Assembly: GCA_963976695.1 (NCBI GenBank) | Contig: CAXBMB010000016.1 | Span: 1-64,000 of the forward strand | DNA from: CAXBMB01 sp963976695 | GTDB lineage: Bacteria > Pseudomonadota > Alphaproteobacteria > Kiloniellales > DSM-21159 | Length of the DNA stretch: 64,000 nucleotides | Reading direction: 5' to 3' | Part shown: in pieces, positions 42,700 to 52,748 of the stretch | Position numbering within the stretch: the stretch's first letter is position 1 | How the letters are laid out: every line of letters starts with the position of its first letter | Notes under the pieces: model-generated | Database searches by the model: none | Told to the model about the DNA's origin: nothing | What the model saw: the letters and a program-made list of their open reading frames with translations, nothing else | Translations under genes and position numbers: made by a program

Positions 42700-43479
42700 T
42701 CAGGCCCGGGTCTTGCCGCCGGATCGCGACGCCAGAAAGGCCGACATGAAGAACCCGGTCTGCCGGCTATCATAATGGTGCGCCCGGCCGAGCGGACAAG
42801 CGCGGCGCGCGGCACAAGACTGCTGTAGGCAATTGGCCCGGTCGGCGCCGTTTAGATGGCGCGCACAGCTCGCGACATCATAGCCCTCAAGAGTGAACGC
42901 CGTTACCGGGCAATGGGTTAAGCAGGGTTTCTCGCGACAGCTATCACAGGGTGGCGACGTCGATGCCGCGCTTTCCGGAAGGTCCGACAGCCGTTGCGGC
43001 AACAGCAGCGCCCCGCGGTACGCATGCCACAACCCCCAATCGGGATGAATGAGCAACCCCAGCGGAGACGGAAAAACCGGTTCGCACAGCTGCGCCCAGC
43101 GCTGAAAAGGATGATAGGGCGGGCCATCGGAGGGAAAGACCGCCACCGCGCCGATCCGGGTGGCTTGCTGACCGATCAATCGCGCGCTCCAGCGATCCAG
43201 GGGATGGGGCTGGCCGTCCTGATATTCCAGCGCGTTGGAAAATTCCGGCCAGAATTCGCCGCCCACCGTCCCGACCAGCAGAACTGTTGCCGGGGGCTGT
43301 CCGCCCGGCAACGCCACGACCGGCGCGGCGATCCGACCTTGCGCAACCGCTTCCGGCAACCAAAAGCCGCCGCGCAGCCGCAGCCCCTGCGCCTCGAAAA
43401 GGCCAGCCAGCGCCCGATAACTCACCGTGGCCGCGCCAGGCTCTTGCGCTATATTCCCAGCCTCTTGTCCTATATTCAA
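42700..43479 (-). CDS. Ferredoxin-type 4Fe-4S protein, QueG-like C-terminal domain
   Basis: About 259 residues with an unassigned N-terminal half (RIAAPVVALPGG, LVGTVGGEFWPEF) and a Cys-rich C-terminus: CDSCREKPCLTHCP, then CARHL, and CLQQSCAARRACPLG. That spacing is like the cluster region of epoxyqueuosine-reductase-like proteins, but the corrinoid-binding domain is absent. It may be a redox partner. The start is uncertain: a TTG at 43479 with AGAGG upstream is used; a GTG at 43425 is the main alternative and would lose little family-like sequence. Confidence 0.7.
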   Translation of the reverse strand: MNIGQEAGNIAQEPGAATVSYRALAGLFEAQGLRLRGGFWLPEAVAQGRIAAPVVALPGGQPPATVLLVGTVGGEFWPEFSNALEYQDGQPHPLDRWSARLIGQQATRIGAVAVFPSDGPPYHPFQRWAQLCEPVFPSPLGLLIHPDWGLWHAYRGALLLPQRLSDLPESAASTSPPCDSCREKPCLTHCPVTAFTLEGYDVASCARHLNGADRANCLQQSCAARRACPLGRAHHYDSRQTGFFMSAFLASRSGGKTRA

Positions 43480-43920
43480 TGTCCGACACCGCCTCTGCTT
43501 GGCTTGGAAACCGTCGCAACCCCGGAAACCGCCAGCAACCTTCCGGCAAACTTCCAGCAAGCCGCCCGCCGCCGCCGGCAAGCCCGGAGGTTAGCCGGGT
43601 CATCGCCACCGGCAGACCTGTAACGACGTAGCTACAGCCTGGCGTGAAATCAATCAAGTCCTACCCAAAAAGTCGGCCAACGGCGACCCGGAGATCCTTC
43701 CGCCGCGCTGTTCCGCGCGGCGCGCAAATCGACTGTATACGAATGTAAACAATTGTAATGCGTACAAAACAGCACCGCGCGGCGATTTTTACTATATCTC
43801 GTTTAATCAACAGCTTAAACAGCGAGTCCGGCTGGAAATACGATACAAAAAGACACAAAACCGCCCGATCAAAACACCGCCCCGGATGTTACCTTACAGT
43901 TATAACAAGGGGAAAAAATC
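43480..43920. other. Spacer of 441 bp upstream of marR-type gene
   Basis: The stretch 43730-43900 is AT-rich and holds the candidate MarR operator and promoter. TTATAACAAGGGGAAAAAATC precedes the MarR start and supplies its ribosome-binding site. The left part is GC-rich and open in several frames without homology. Confidence 0.45.
43753..43767. promoter_or_regulatory. Candidate MarR operator
   Basis: TTGTA-ATGCG-TACAA is a 15-bp inverted repeat of the size MarR dimers bind. It lies about 150 bases before the MarR-type gene. TGTATACGAATGTAAAC just to the left (43734-43750) looks like a second half-related site. Confidence 0.5.
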
Positions 43921-44382
43921 ATGCAGCCATCACCTATTTCCACACCGGAGCCGCGCAGCGGCGCAACAGATCCCGTCGTCCTGGATGAGCAGGTCGCGCA
44001 TCTTTTGCGCCGCGCCCATCAACGCGCGTCCTCGGTGTTCCTTCACATTCTAAGTGAGCGCAAACTCACCCCAACCCAGTTCTTCGCCATGGCCCGTCTT
44101 TATGAAATGGGCCAGCTGTCGCAAAACCATTTGGGGCGTCTTTCGGCCATGGACCCGGCCACCATCCAGGGCGTGATCCAAAGATTGACCGAGCGCGGTT
44201 TCGTTCACCGCATGCCCGATCCCACCGATCGCCGCCGCATGGTGCTCAAGTTAAGCTCGGAAGGCGAACAGTTGGTTATTCGCCTGCTTGAAGGCGCCCG
44301 TCAGGTCAACGATGCGCTGTTGGATCCCCTGTCCGGGGAGGAGCGGGAAACCTTCATCCGCCTGTTGGGAAAGATGACCTGA
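43921..44382 (+). CDS. MarR-family transcriptional regulator
   Basis: A 153-residue winged-helix protein. The DNA-recognition part is MGQLSQNHLGRLSAMDPATI (residues about 60-80), followed by VIQRLTERGFVHR and the wing DPTDRRRMVLKLSSEG. N- and C-terminal helices form the usual dimer. It is well separated from neighbours and faces an AT-rich upstream region with an inverted repeat, so autoregulation is likely. Target genes are not evident; the nearest candidate is the 4Fe-4S protein upstream. Confidence 0.92.
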   Translation: MQPSPISTPEPRSGATDPVVLDEQVAHLLRRAHQRASSVFLHILSERKLTPTQFFAMARLYEMGQLSQNHLGRLSAMDPATIQGVIQRLTERGFVHRMPDPTDRRRMVLKLSSEGEQLVIRLLEGARQVNDALLDPLSGEERETFIRLLGKMT

Positions 44383-44715
44383 ATTGAAGAATTAACCGAT
44401 TGCCGCGCCATCCCCCGGGATGGCCTTGTATCCGTTGCCCCAGGGATAGAGGTCCCGGTTTCCCCCACCGAGACCGGGGCAGGGATAGCGGCACCAGGCG
44501 AGCGGAGAAAGAAAAAACGCCTCTTCTCGCCGACCCCTTCTTTCACCGCGTGGTGGCGGAAGGCACCGCAAGTAAACAGTACGAGAGACTCCTCCATGGA
44601 GAAAGGCCACCTGACTTCTCCCGCCAGGTGGCCTTTCTTTGTTCGTAACAAGAACCAATTCTGATCAACGATTGGCGGACCGACCCGACGCGCCAAGCGC
44701 TGCTTTTCGCGTCGA
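44383..44715. other. Convergent spacer of 333 bp rich in inverted repeats
   Basis: Besides the terminator at 44601-44637, there are GCCATCCCCCGGGATGGC near 44407-44424, CCCGGT/ACCGGG near 44456-44480, and a long dyad at 44661-44719. Short open frames across it lack homology. A structured RNA is possible but I cannot match a known family. Confidence 0.45.
44601..44640 (+). terminator. Strong hairpin terminator between marR-type gene and metZ
   Basis: GAAAGGCCACCTG (44601-44613) and CAGGTGGCCTTTC (44625-44637) form a perfect 13-bp stem with an 11-base loop, followed by TTT on the plus strand. It sits between convergent genes and may act in both directions. Confidence 0.8.
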
Positions 44716-44719
44716 TCAG
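44661..44719. repeat. Dispersed palindromic element, diverged copy D
   Basis: CTGATC...GATCAG outer arms (44661-44666, 44714-44719) and GACGCG...CGCGTC inner arms enclose CGCCAAGCGCTGCTTTTCGC, close to copy A (GCGCCAAGCGCTTCTTCCGC). It touches the metZ stop at 44716. Confidence 0.5.
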
Positions 44720-45924
44720 ACGGCGGCCAGCGCCGCCAGAATGTCGGCCGTCAGGTCCGCTTCCTCTTCCAACCCGACCGACAGTCTGACCAAGCCATCG
44801 GTCACCCCGATCGCCAGACGATCTTGCTCGGTCATCGAGCGGTGCGTGGTGGTGGTGGGGTGGGTGACCAGCGACTTGGCATCGCCGAGATTGTTGGAAA
44901 TTTCAATGATCTTCAACCCGTTGAGGAACCGGAAGGCCTCGGCCTTGCCGCCTTTGAGCGCAAAGGCGACCAAGGTGGAGCCGCCGGTCATCTGCTTTTG
45001 CGCCAGGGCGAATTGCGGATGGCTTTCCAGGTCGGGATAGAACACCCGCGCCACCTTGTCATTGCCTTCCAGCACTTGCGCCAAGGCGCGCGCCGAATTT
45101 GACATATGGGTTACACGCAGTTTCAAGGTTTCCAGCCCCTTGAGCAGCGTCCAGGCATTGAAGGGGCTCAGCGACGGCCCGGTGTGGCGCATGATCGGCT
45201 GCAGCACCTCGGCGATGAATGTCTTGTCGGAAAGGATTGCCCCGCCCAGGCAACGCCCCTGCCCGTCGATGTGCTTGGTGGCGCTGTAGATCACCACGTC
45301 AGCGCCCAGCGCCAAAGGCTTTTGCAGCAGCGGCGTGGCGAAAACGTTGTCGACCACCAGACGCGCGCCAACCTGATGGACAATGTCAGCCACCGCGGCG
45401 ATATCCACCAGTTCCAAGGTCGGATTGGACGGGGTCTCCAGGAAAGCCACCTTGGTGTTGGGCCGAACCGCCGCCTGCCAGGCCGCCAGATCGGCGCCGT
45501 CCACCAAGGTGCTTTCAATGCCATAGCGCGGCAGCAACTCGGTCAGGATGAAATGGCAGGAACTGAAAAGCGCCCGCGCGGCAACCACATGGTCCCCCGC
45601 CTTGAGCTGGCAAAGCAGCGCGGCCCAAACCGCCGCCATTCCACTGGACGCGGCGAAACAGTCCTCCGCGCCCTCAAGCGCCGCCAAGCGCTGCTCGAAC
45701 ATCCGCACCGTCGGATTGCCGTAGCGGGAGTAAACAAAGCCTTCCTGCTCGCCTTTAAAGCGGGCTTCGGCCTCCTCCGCACTTTTGTAAACAAAACCGG
45801 AATTCAAGAAAATTGCTTCGCTGGTCTCGCCAAACTGGCTGCGAGCCAGCCCGGCGCGAACCAGGTCGGTGGCCTCTCCCCAGGCCGGCTGAACGTCGCC
45901 CGGCCTGCTGCTGTCATCGTTCAT
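44716..45924 (-). CDS. metZ: O-succinylhomoserine sulfhydrylase MetZ
   Basis: A 402-residue PLP enzyme of the Cys/Met metabolism family that makes homocysteine from O-succinylhomoserine and sulfide. PLP lysine is Lys217 in YSATKHIDGQGRCLGG; YSRYGNPTVRMFEQRLAALE, ASSGMAAVWAALL, ETPSNPTLELVDI and THPTTTTHRSMTEQ are family blocks. The His-Ile-Asp-Gly-Gln after the lysine is typical of MetZ. The ATG at 45924 overlaps the upstream rhodanese stop (ATGA). It is the last gene of the sulfur operon and consumes the sulfide made by the reductases. Confidence 0.93.
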   Translation of the reverse strand: MNDDSSRPGDVQPAWGEATDLVRAGLARSQFGETSEAIFLNSGFVYKSAEEAEARFKGEQEGFVYSRYGNPTVRMFEQRLAALEGAEDCFAASSGMAAVWAALLCQLKAGDHVVAARALFSSCHFILTELLPRYGIESTLVDGADLAAWQAAVRPNTKVAFLETPSNPTLELVDIAAVADIVHQVGARLVVDNVFATPLLQKPLALGADVVIYSATKHIDGQGRCLGGAILSDKTFIAEVLQPIMRHTGPSLSPFNAWTLLKGLETLKLRVTHMSNSARALAQVLEGNDKVARVFYPDLESHPQFALAQKQMTGGSTLVAFALKGGKAEAFRFLNGLKIIEISNNLGDAKSLVTHPTTTTHRSMTEQDRLAIGVTDGLVRLSVGLEEEADLTADILAALAAV

Positions 45925-46361
45925 TGTTGTATCCAGGGAAGACCCAAAGCCTTCCATCCTCTATCTCGACCCCGGTGCCCGAGGGCATCCAAGGAGCCTT
46001 CAAATCCATCCGATACATTATAGGCGGCATTGAATCCGGCCTGCGTCAAGGCCAGGGCTGCCGCCCGTGAACGTACTCCAGAACGACAGATCAGCAAGAC
46101 CTTTTGGTCTTTGCTGACCCCCTTTGCCAGCAGTCGCTCGGCAAAATCGGTCCGAATACGCATGTCGGGATAGACCTGCCAATCGAGGAACACAACCTCC
46201 TTTCCTGACTTGGTGAGATCTGGAACGCCAACAAACTGCCATTCCGCCAAGGTTCGGGTATCCACCAAAACCGCGGCGGGCTCCGCAATCAAGATGTTGT
46301 GGGCCTGTTGCGCGGTCAGATCGCCGGCATACCCCAGTTGAACCACAGCGGCGTCAAGCAT
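45921..46361 (-). CDS. Rhodanese-domain protein of the sulfur operon
   Basis: A 146-residue single rhodanese domain. The catalytic Cys92 lies in the loop LLICRSGVRSRA, and VLVDTRTLAEWQFVGVPDL is the N-terminal block. A C-terminal GRDRGWKALGLPWIQ is typical of rhodanese proteins next to metZ. It probably transfers or channels sulfur between the reductases and MetZ, but this is inferred from gene order. The ATG at 46361 overlaps the cysH stop by 8 bases and its own stop overlaps metZ. Confidence 0.9.
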   Translation of the reverse strand: MLDAAVVQLGYAGDLTAQQAHNILIAEPAAVLVDTRTLAEWQFVGVPDLTKSGKEVVFLDWQVYPDMRIRTDFAERLLAKGVSKDQKVLLICRSGVRSRAAALALTQAGFNAAYNVSDGFEGSLDALGHRGRDRGWKALGLPWIQQ

Positions 46362-47103
46362 GACGCGCCCCCAAGGCGGTATGAATGCCGCACTCCGTCT
46401 TGTCGCCGTCGCTCCAGCGCCCGGACCGCAGATCCGCGCCGGGGGCGACCCGGTCGGTGCAAGGCATGCAGCCGATCGACAAGAACCCGTCAGCCTCGAG
46501 CGGATGATGCGGCAAGTCATGGGTTTCAAAATAGGTCGCCAGGTCAACGCGAGACCAGCCGACCAAGGGATTGATCTTCACCCGCTCGCCCGCCGTCTCG
46601 ATGATCGGCAATTTGGCCCGATCACTGGTTTGAAAGGCCTTTCGACCGGTTATCCATGCGTCATAGCCGGCCAAGGCCGCCTCCAGCGGTTCGACCTTGC
46701 GGATCTGGCAGCAAAGATCTGGGTTCCGCTTAAACAGAAACGAATCGCTATCCAGTTCAGCCAAACGGTCCGGCGCGGGTTGAATGCTGCGCACCCCGGT
46801 TAACCCCAGATGCGCCACCAACTGGTCGCGATAACGCTTGGTTTCGCCAAACAGCCGACCGGTATCAAGGAAGATCACCGGGGTGGCCGGGTCGATTTGC
46901 GCAACCAGGTGAAGCAGCACCGCCGATTCCGCGCCGAACGAGGAAACCAGCGCGATCCGGCCGCGAAAGTCTTCTGTTATGGCCTTTTCCAACTGCTCGA
47001 CCCCGCTGCGGTCGCCATGGCGCAGCTCAAATTCGAAAGCCCGCACCGAAGCTGTCGCCAAGGCCTCAACATTGGGAAACGGCATAATTTGATGTTGAGT
47101 CAT
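46354..47103 (-). CDS. cysH: Assimilatory adenylylsulfate (APS) reductase CysH
   Basis: A 249-residue enzyme reducing APS to sulfite with thioredoxin or glutathione. The 4Fe-4S ligands of the APS-type enzyme are present: Cys131-Cys132 (NPDLCCQIRK) and Cys212/Cys215 (GCMPCTDRV), and the catalytic Cys238 is in ECGIH. VSSFGAESAVLLHLV is the nucleotide-binding region. The double CysCys and CxxC show an APS reductase rather than the cluster-free PAPS form. It starts 5 bp after the DUF934 stop in the operon. Confidence 0.93.
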   Translation of the reverse strand: MTQHQIMPFPNVEALATASVRAFEFELRHGDRSGVEQLEKAITEDFRGRIALVSSFGAESAVLLHLVAQIDPATPVIFLDTGRLFGETKRYRDQLVAHLGLTGVRSIQPAPDRLAELDSDSFLFKRNPDLCCQIRKVEPLEAALAGYDAWITGRKAFQTSDRAKLPIIETAGERVKINPLVGWSRVDLATYFETHDLPHHPLEADGFLSIGCMPCTDRVAPGADLRSGRWSDGDKTECGIHTALGARHA

Positions 47104-47108
47104 AGTAC

Positions 47109-47613
47109 CTACTCCGCAGCGGCAACCCGGCGCTGGCGGCGCAATTCCCAAACAGGAATGCGTCGATCGCCGGTCGGCTGATAGCTGAAGGAAGGTTCAC
47201 TGAACGCGGCCAACCACGCCTGAACCTTGTCATCCTGGATTTCCAAAGCGCTGAAGCCACAGCGCTGCATGAGATAGAGCTGATCGAACAGCACGTTTCC
47301 GACCGCCCGAATCTCTCCCTTGAAAGCGAAGCGTTCCTGCAGCAGGCGCGCATAGGAATAGGCGCGCCCATCGACAAACCGCGGAAAATCCAGCGCCACC
47401 AGCGAAAAGCGCGCCAGGTCCGCAACCACCAGAGCGGGCGATTGATGACTGGCCAGCCGCAGACCCAGGGGCGCATTGTGGTCGCCGAGGCGCGCGCGCG
47501 CCTCTTGCCAAAGATCGAGCGACACCAGGGCCGGCCGGCCGTCTTCCAGATCCGTCACGCGGTCAATCGGTTGCCAGGCGTCGTCGATCCGCCGCCAGCC
47601 CGCGTCGCCCAGC

Positions 47614-47627
<14 letters not shown>
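47109..47627 (-). CDS. DUF934 protein of the sulfite-reduction operon
   Basis: A 172-residue DUF934 member. Family blocks are VIKLGDAGWRRIDDAW, FPRFVDGRAYSYARLLQER, GEIRAVGNVLFDQLYLMQRCGF and the C-terminal FSYQPTGDRRIPVWELRR. DUF934 genes sit almost always between cysI and cysH in proteobacteria; the function is not established. The ATG at 47627 overlaps the end of cysI by 14 bases, and the protein is the expected length. Confidence 0.92.
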
Positions 47628-49269
<1,642 letters not shown>

Positions 49270-49331
49270 AACAACTCCTCCGCCCGTTATTCCCTCAAGA
49301 GTGGTTTCTTGGGAACCGGGCTCAATTTCAG

Positions 49332-49655
49332 TCAGCGCAGCGCGGCCTGTTTACCAAGGTCCGGACGCACAGAGGGTCCGGCGGCGCGGATGATTTCGCG
49401 CACCGACAGCGGTTCGCCGCTTTCGCCGTCCACCTCGAAGGGATAGGCGCCCACCACCTGTTCGGCGAAGGCCGGTGATTGAGCGGCCGCCCGACGGGCT
49501 TCCGCGCTGTCCAGTTGACCATCGCGCACCGCGTCCTCGAATCGCTCGGACCAGGTTCCTGCAGCGGTGAAATAGACCACCACACCATCAACCAGACGGT
49601 TGGCCGTCATCACCTGCGGCCGGCTCGCGGATATGGACAATTTCTTGTCGGACAT
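49332..49655 (-). CDS. DUF2849 protein
   Basis: A 107-residue protein with the DUF2849 pattern: VMTANRLVDGVVVYFTAAGTW near residues 15-35, then AAAQSPAFAEQVVGAYPFEV and the C-terminal PLSVREIIRAAGPSVRPDLG. DUF2849 genes are found directly upstream of sulfite reductase in alphaproteobacteria. No catalytic residues are known. It lies 62 bp from cysI in the same operon. Confidence 0.9.
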   Translation of the reverse strand: MSDKKLSISASRPQVMTANRLVDGVVVYFTAAGTWSERFEDAVRDGQLDSAEARRAAAQSPAFAEQVVGAYPFEVDGESGEPLSVREIIRAAGPSVRPDLGKQAALR

Positions 49656-49805
49656 TGAAGAGTTCCTTAGATACTTACGCAGCGTTGGAGCGTTTCTGGC
49701 TCCCCTGCCGGGGGACCGGGGCGGGACCGGGTTCGCGCCGGGGCGGTGGCGTCAGCGGTCCGATCCCTGGTTGGGAAAGTTTTACGTCAGCGACAAAAAG
49801 GTCGC

Positions 49806-50831
49806 TCAACATCGCTGGCGCAGGACAGCGCCGGCCGCCGGTGCGCCGGTCGCAACAGCGCCGCCCGGCATGACCTGGAGGTCGGTTGTCGTCGATTGCG
49901 GGGCCTGCGCCGGCGTCACCAGTCGAACGATGGTCTTGCCGGCGGCCAAGGCCGCGGCGACAGCATCGGCGCGCGAACCGGCGGCGTTCAGCGACAGGCC
50001 TTGCGCGGCGGCGACCGGTAGAAGACGGGCCTCGCGCCGGGCCAACTGCAGCAGATCTTCACGCGCCAAGGGATCGTGCAACACCAAATCGGCCGACTGA
50101 AGAAGGCGAAAATCCCGCAAGGTCAGCAACTCCGGATCCCCCTCCGGCACCGCGATGGTCACAACCCGACCCTCGGGCTGGCTCGCGCGCGCCAGCAAGT
50201 CTTCCTGGTTCAATTCCGCCAGCATCGCGCCGTGCGCCGCCTGTTCGCGCCCCTCGAGCACCTTGGCGGCGATTGGTCCGTCGAAGAACTGTTCCCAAAA
50301 CTTACGGCGTCCGTCGAAGCTGCCGACCTGGGCCTTCACCGCGCCGCGATAGCGTTGGGCGAAGTCAGCCAACCGCCCCAACCGCTCGGGCAACAGAAGC
50401 TCGACCGCCGCCCGTATCCGCCGCGCCAGAACCGGCGCGTTTCCGAAGGTGCTGATGGCAACGACCACCGGCGAACGGTCGATGATGGCGGGCATGATAA
50501 AGGACGACAGCTCCGGCTGATCGACCACATTCACCGGCAGACCCGATTGGCTGGCGGCCTGGTAAAGCTGTTGACTTTGTTCAGCCGGCGCATCGGCGGC
50601 GATCGCCAGAACGCGACCGGCCAAATCCGACGGCTGGAACGTCCGCTGCTGCAAATCCAGGTCGCCGTCGGCGGCCCAGGCCAGGAAAGCGTCGCTGGGC
50701 TGGCGCGACAGCACCGTCAGCCGCGCGCCGGCGGCCAGCAGCAACCGGGCCTTGGCCTCGGCGACGGCCCCGCCACCGAGCAGCAGCACCGATCGCCCCT
50801 TCAGCTTGAGAAAGATTGGCAGGGCTTTCAT
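49806..50831 (-). CDS. Siroheme synthase-like protein with an incomplete methyltransferase half
   Basis: A 341-residue protein. Residues 1-210 match the CysG N-terminal dehydrogenase/ferrochelatase: IFLKLKGRSVLLLGGGAVAE binds NAD, VNVVDQPELSSFIMPAII and ISTFGNAPVLARRIRAAVE carry active-site residues. From about 220 on, a uroporphyrinogen methyltransferase-like segment begins, but the GxGPGDP loop reads AVPEGDPELLTLRD and the domain stops about 110 residues later, where a full CysG has about 240. It probably makes siroheme for CysI from precorrin-2 supplied by another enzyme. The ATG overlaps the upstream small gene (ATGA). Confidence 0.88.
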   Translation of the reverse strand: MKALPIFLKLKGRSVLLLGGGAVAEAKARLLLAAGARLTVLSRQPSDAFLAWAADGDLDLQQRTFQPSDLAGRVLAIAADAPAEQSQQLYQAASQSGLPVNVVDQPELSSFIMPAIIDRSPVVVAISTFGNAPVLARRIRAAVELLLPERLGRLADFAQRYRGAVKAQVGSFDGRRKFWEQFFDGPIAAKVLEGREQAAHGAMLAELNQEDLLARASQPEGRVVTIAVPEGDPELLTLRDFRLLQSADLVLHDPLAREDLLQLARREARLLPVAAAQGLSLNAAGSRADAVAAALAAGKTIVRLVTPAQAPQSTTTDLQVMPGGAVATGAPAAGAVLRQRC

Positions 50832-51106
50832 AACCAGGAGGTTCCCTCGGGTGAGAAGCCTTCAAGCAAATCGTTCAAATAGCGTCCGGCCAGTCCGATG
50901 ACGATTGCGAAGATCGCCGCCCAGGTCCAATCCTGCAGGCTCTCGCGCCAGCGGGATTGACCCTCGGCCTGCCGCAACGCCTCCAAACTGGGGGCGTTGG
51001 GCGTGGCGCTGTGAACCGCTGCGTGATCGAAAGATCCTTGCGGCACCGCGCGCGTGGCGCTTGCAGCCTGTCGGTCTTGACGGTCGCGCTGGGAAATCCC
51101 GGTCAT
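50828..51106 (-). CDS. Small single-span membrane protein leading the sulfur operon
   Basis: A 92-residue protein. It begins MTGISQRDRQDRQAASATRA, has a polar middle, and ends with one membrane helix (WTWAAIFAIVIGLAGRYLND) near the C-terminus, so it is probably tail-anchored. AAGGAGG precedes the ATG at 51106, the best ribosome-binding site in the operon. The stop overlaps the siroheme-synthase-like gene. I do not recognise a family. Being first in the operon, it may be a regulator or partner of sulfite reduction; this is speculative. Confidence 0.7.
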   Translation of the reverse strand: MTGISQRDRQDRQAASATRAVPQGSFDHAAVHSATPNAPSLEALRQAEGQSRWRESLQDWTWAAIFAIVIGLAGRYLNDLLEGFSPEGTSWL

Positions 51107-51242
51107 GGCACCCTCCTTAGGTCCTAAAAGCTGGGCCCACGGAGACATCTCCGTGGCGCTTTAGCGAGTGATCACGCGGCCGCAAGCTGCCCTATCAAAT
51201 TCCGCGGGCCCGCTGTCGGCGAGCCAAGTCGGCCGGATAATT

Positions 51243-51260
51243 AACACTCACAAAAGTGTT
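51243..51260. promoter_or_regulatory. Inverted repeat upstream of sulfur operon
   Basis: AACACT-CACAAA-AGTGTT, perfect 6-bp arms with a 6-base centre, 137 bases before the first gene of the leftward operon. A regulator of sulfur assimilation is the likely binder. Confidence 0.45.
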
Positions 51261-51348
51261 GTTTACCGCAACCTCCACACCACTCTGATGGAATAGGTGG
51301 GGAAGGTCAATTCGAATTTTTAGTGACAAAGGGGAAATTATATTATGA

Positions 51349-51363
51349 ACATATTTTTTATGT
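51349..51363. promoter_or_regulatory. AT-rich inverted repeat
   Basis: ACATA-TTTTT-TATGT within the AT-rich core, about 645 bases before the corrinoid-protein gene and 243 bases before the sulfur operon. It may be an operator or promoter element for either side. Confidence 0.35.
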
Positions 51364-52007
51364 GATATATAAAGATATGATATCGCTATACAATACCCAA
51401 AGACCCCATCATTCCCTCATAGGATTTTGTAAATTCCCAGATAATAAAACAAAACACACAAATATTGCGTTATATAAATCGACTGCCTAAAAAGTCTGTT
51501 CTTTCCCGGCCTTTTCGCGCAAAGATCGTTTTGAGACTGACAGTGGGTGCGGATTTGCCACCCCTTGTCGCCCCGGCGCGGGATCCATCCCGGGCCGGCA
51601 AACGATGAAATTCTGCGTTGCGCCCTGCGCGCTCTATCCCGCCCAACACCACAACAACCGAACCGCAACAATCAGACAGCGACAATTAAACTAAAGACCG
51701 CCACAGCGAACCAAACCAACAGCCAGGATCGAACTTGCGCGCAACCTCGCTTGCAACTCGGTCAAATCCGGGCGGAAGGTGGGGTGAACCGGGCCGAATT
51801 CGGGCGAGGCAATGGCGCGACGGGCCGACGGCGCGCCACCGCTAAAATTTTCTGTGCGCCCGGCGCCATTTGTCGCATTCTAGCCCAGATTTGTCGCGCA
51901 AGACATAGCTTGGGCCGGGGTCTGGAAAGAGGATGTTTCGACGATCAACCAAGCTGTCTGGCATCAGACGCCATCGCCCCCCTGTATGTATAAGGTAGCA
52001 TGAACCA

Positions 52008-52718
<711 letters not shown>

Positions 52719-52748
52719 TGTGACATAGAAATGGAATGAGCAAGGTCA

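Larger units (their letters stand above)
51107..52007. other. Divergent spacer of 901 bp with an AT-rich core
   Basis: This is the longest gene-free stretch. 51309-51490 is AT-rich in contrast to the whole window and includes dyads at 51243-51260 and 51349-51363. A tiny frame ATG-AAC-ATA-TTT-TTT-ATG-TGA at 51345-51365 follows AAGGGG. The right part (51540-52000) is GC-rich with no gene recognised. Promoters of the leftward sulfur operon and rightward corrinoid operon should be here. Confidence 0.5.

Noticed and set aside
44392..44658. Leftward 88-residue reading frame between marR and metZ
   Set aside because: It overlaps a strong terminator, has no ribosome-binding site and no recognisable family.
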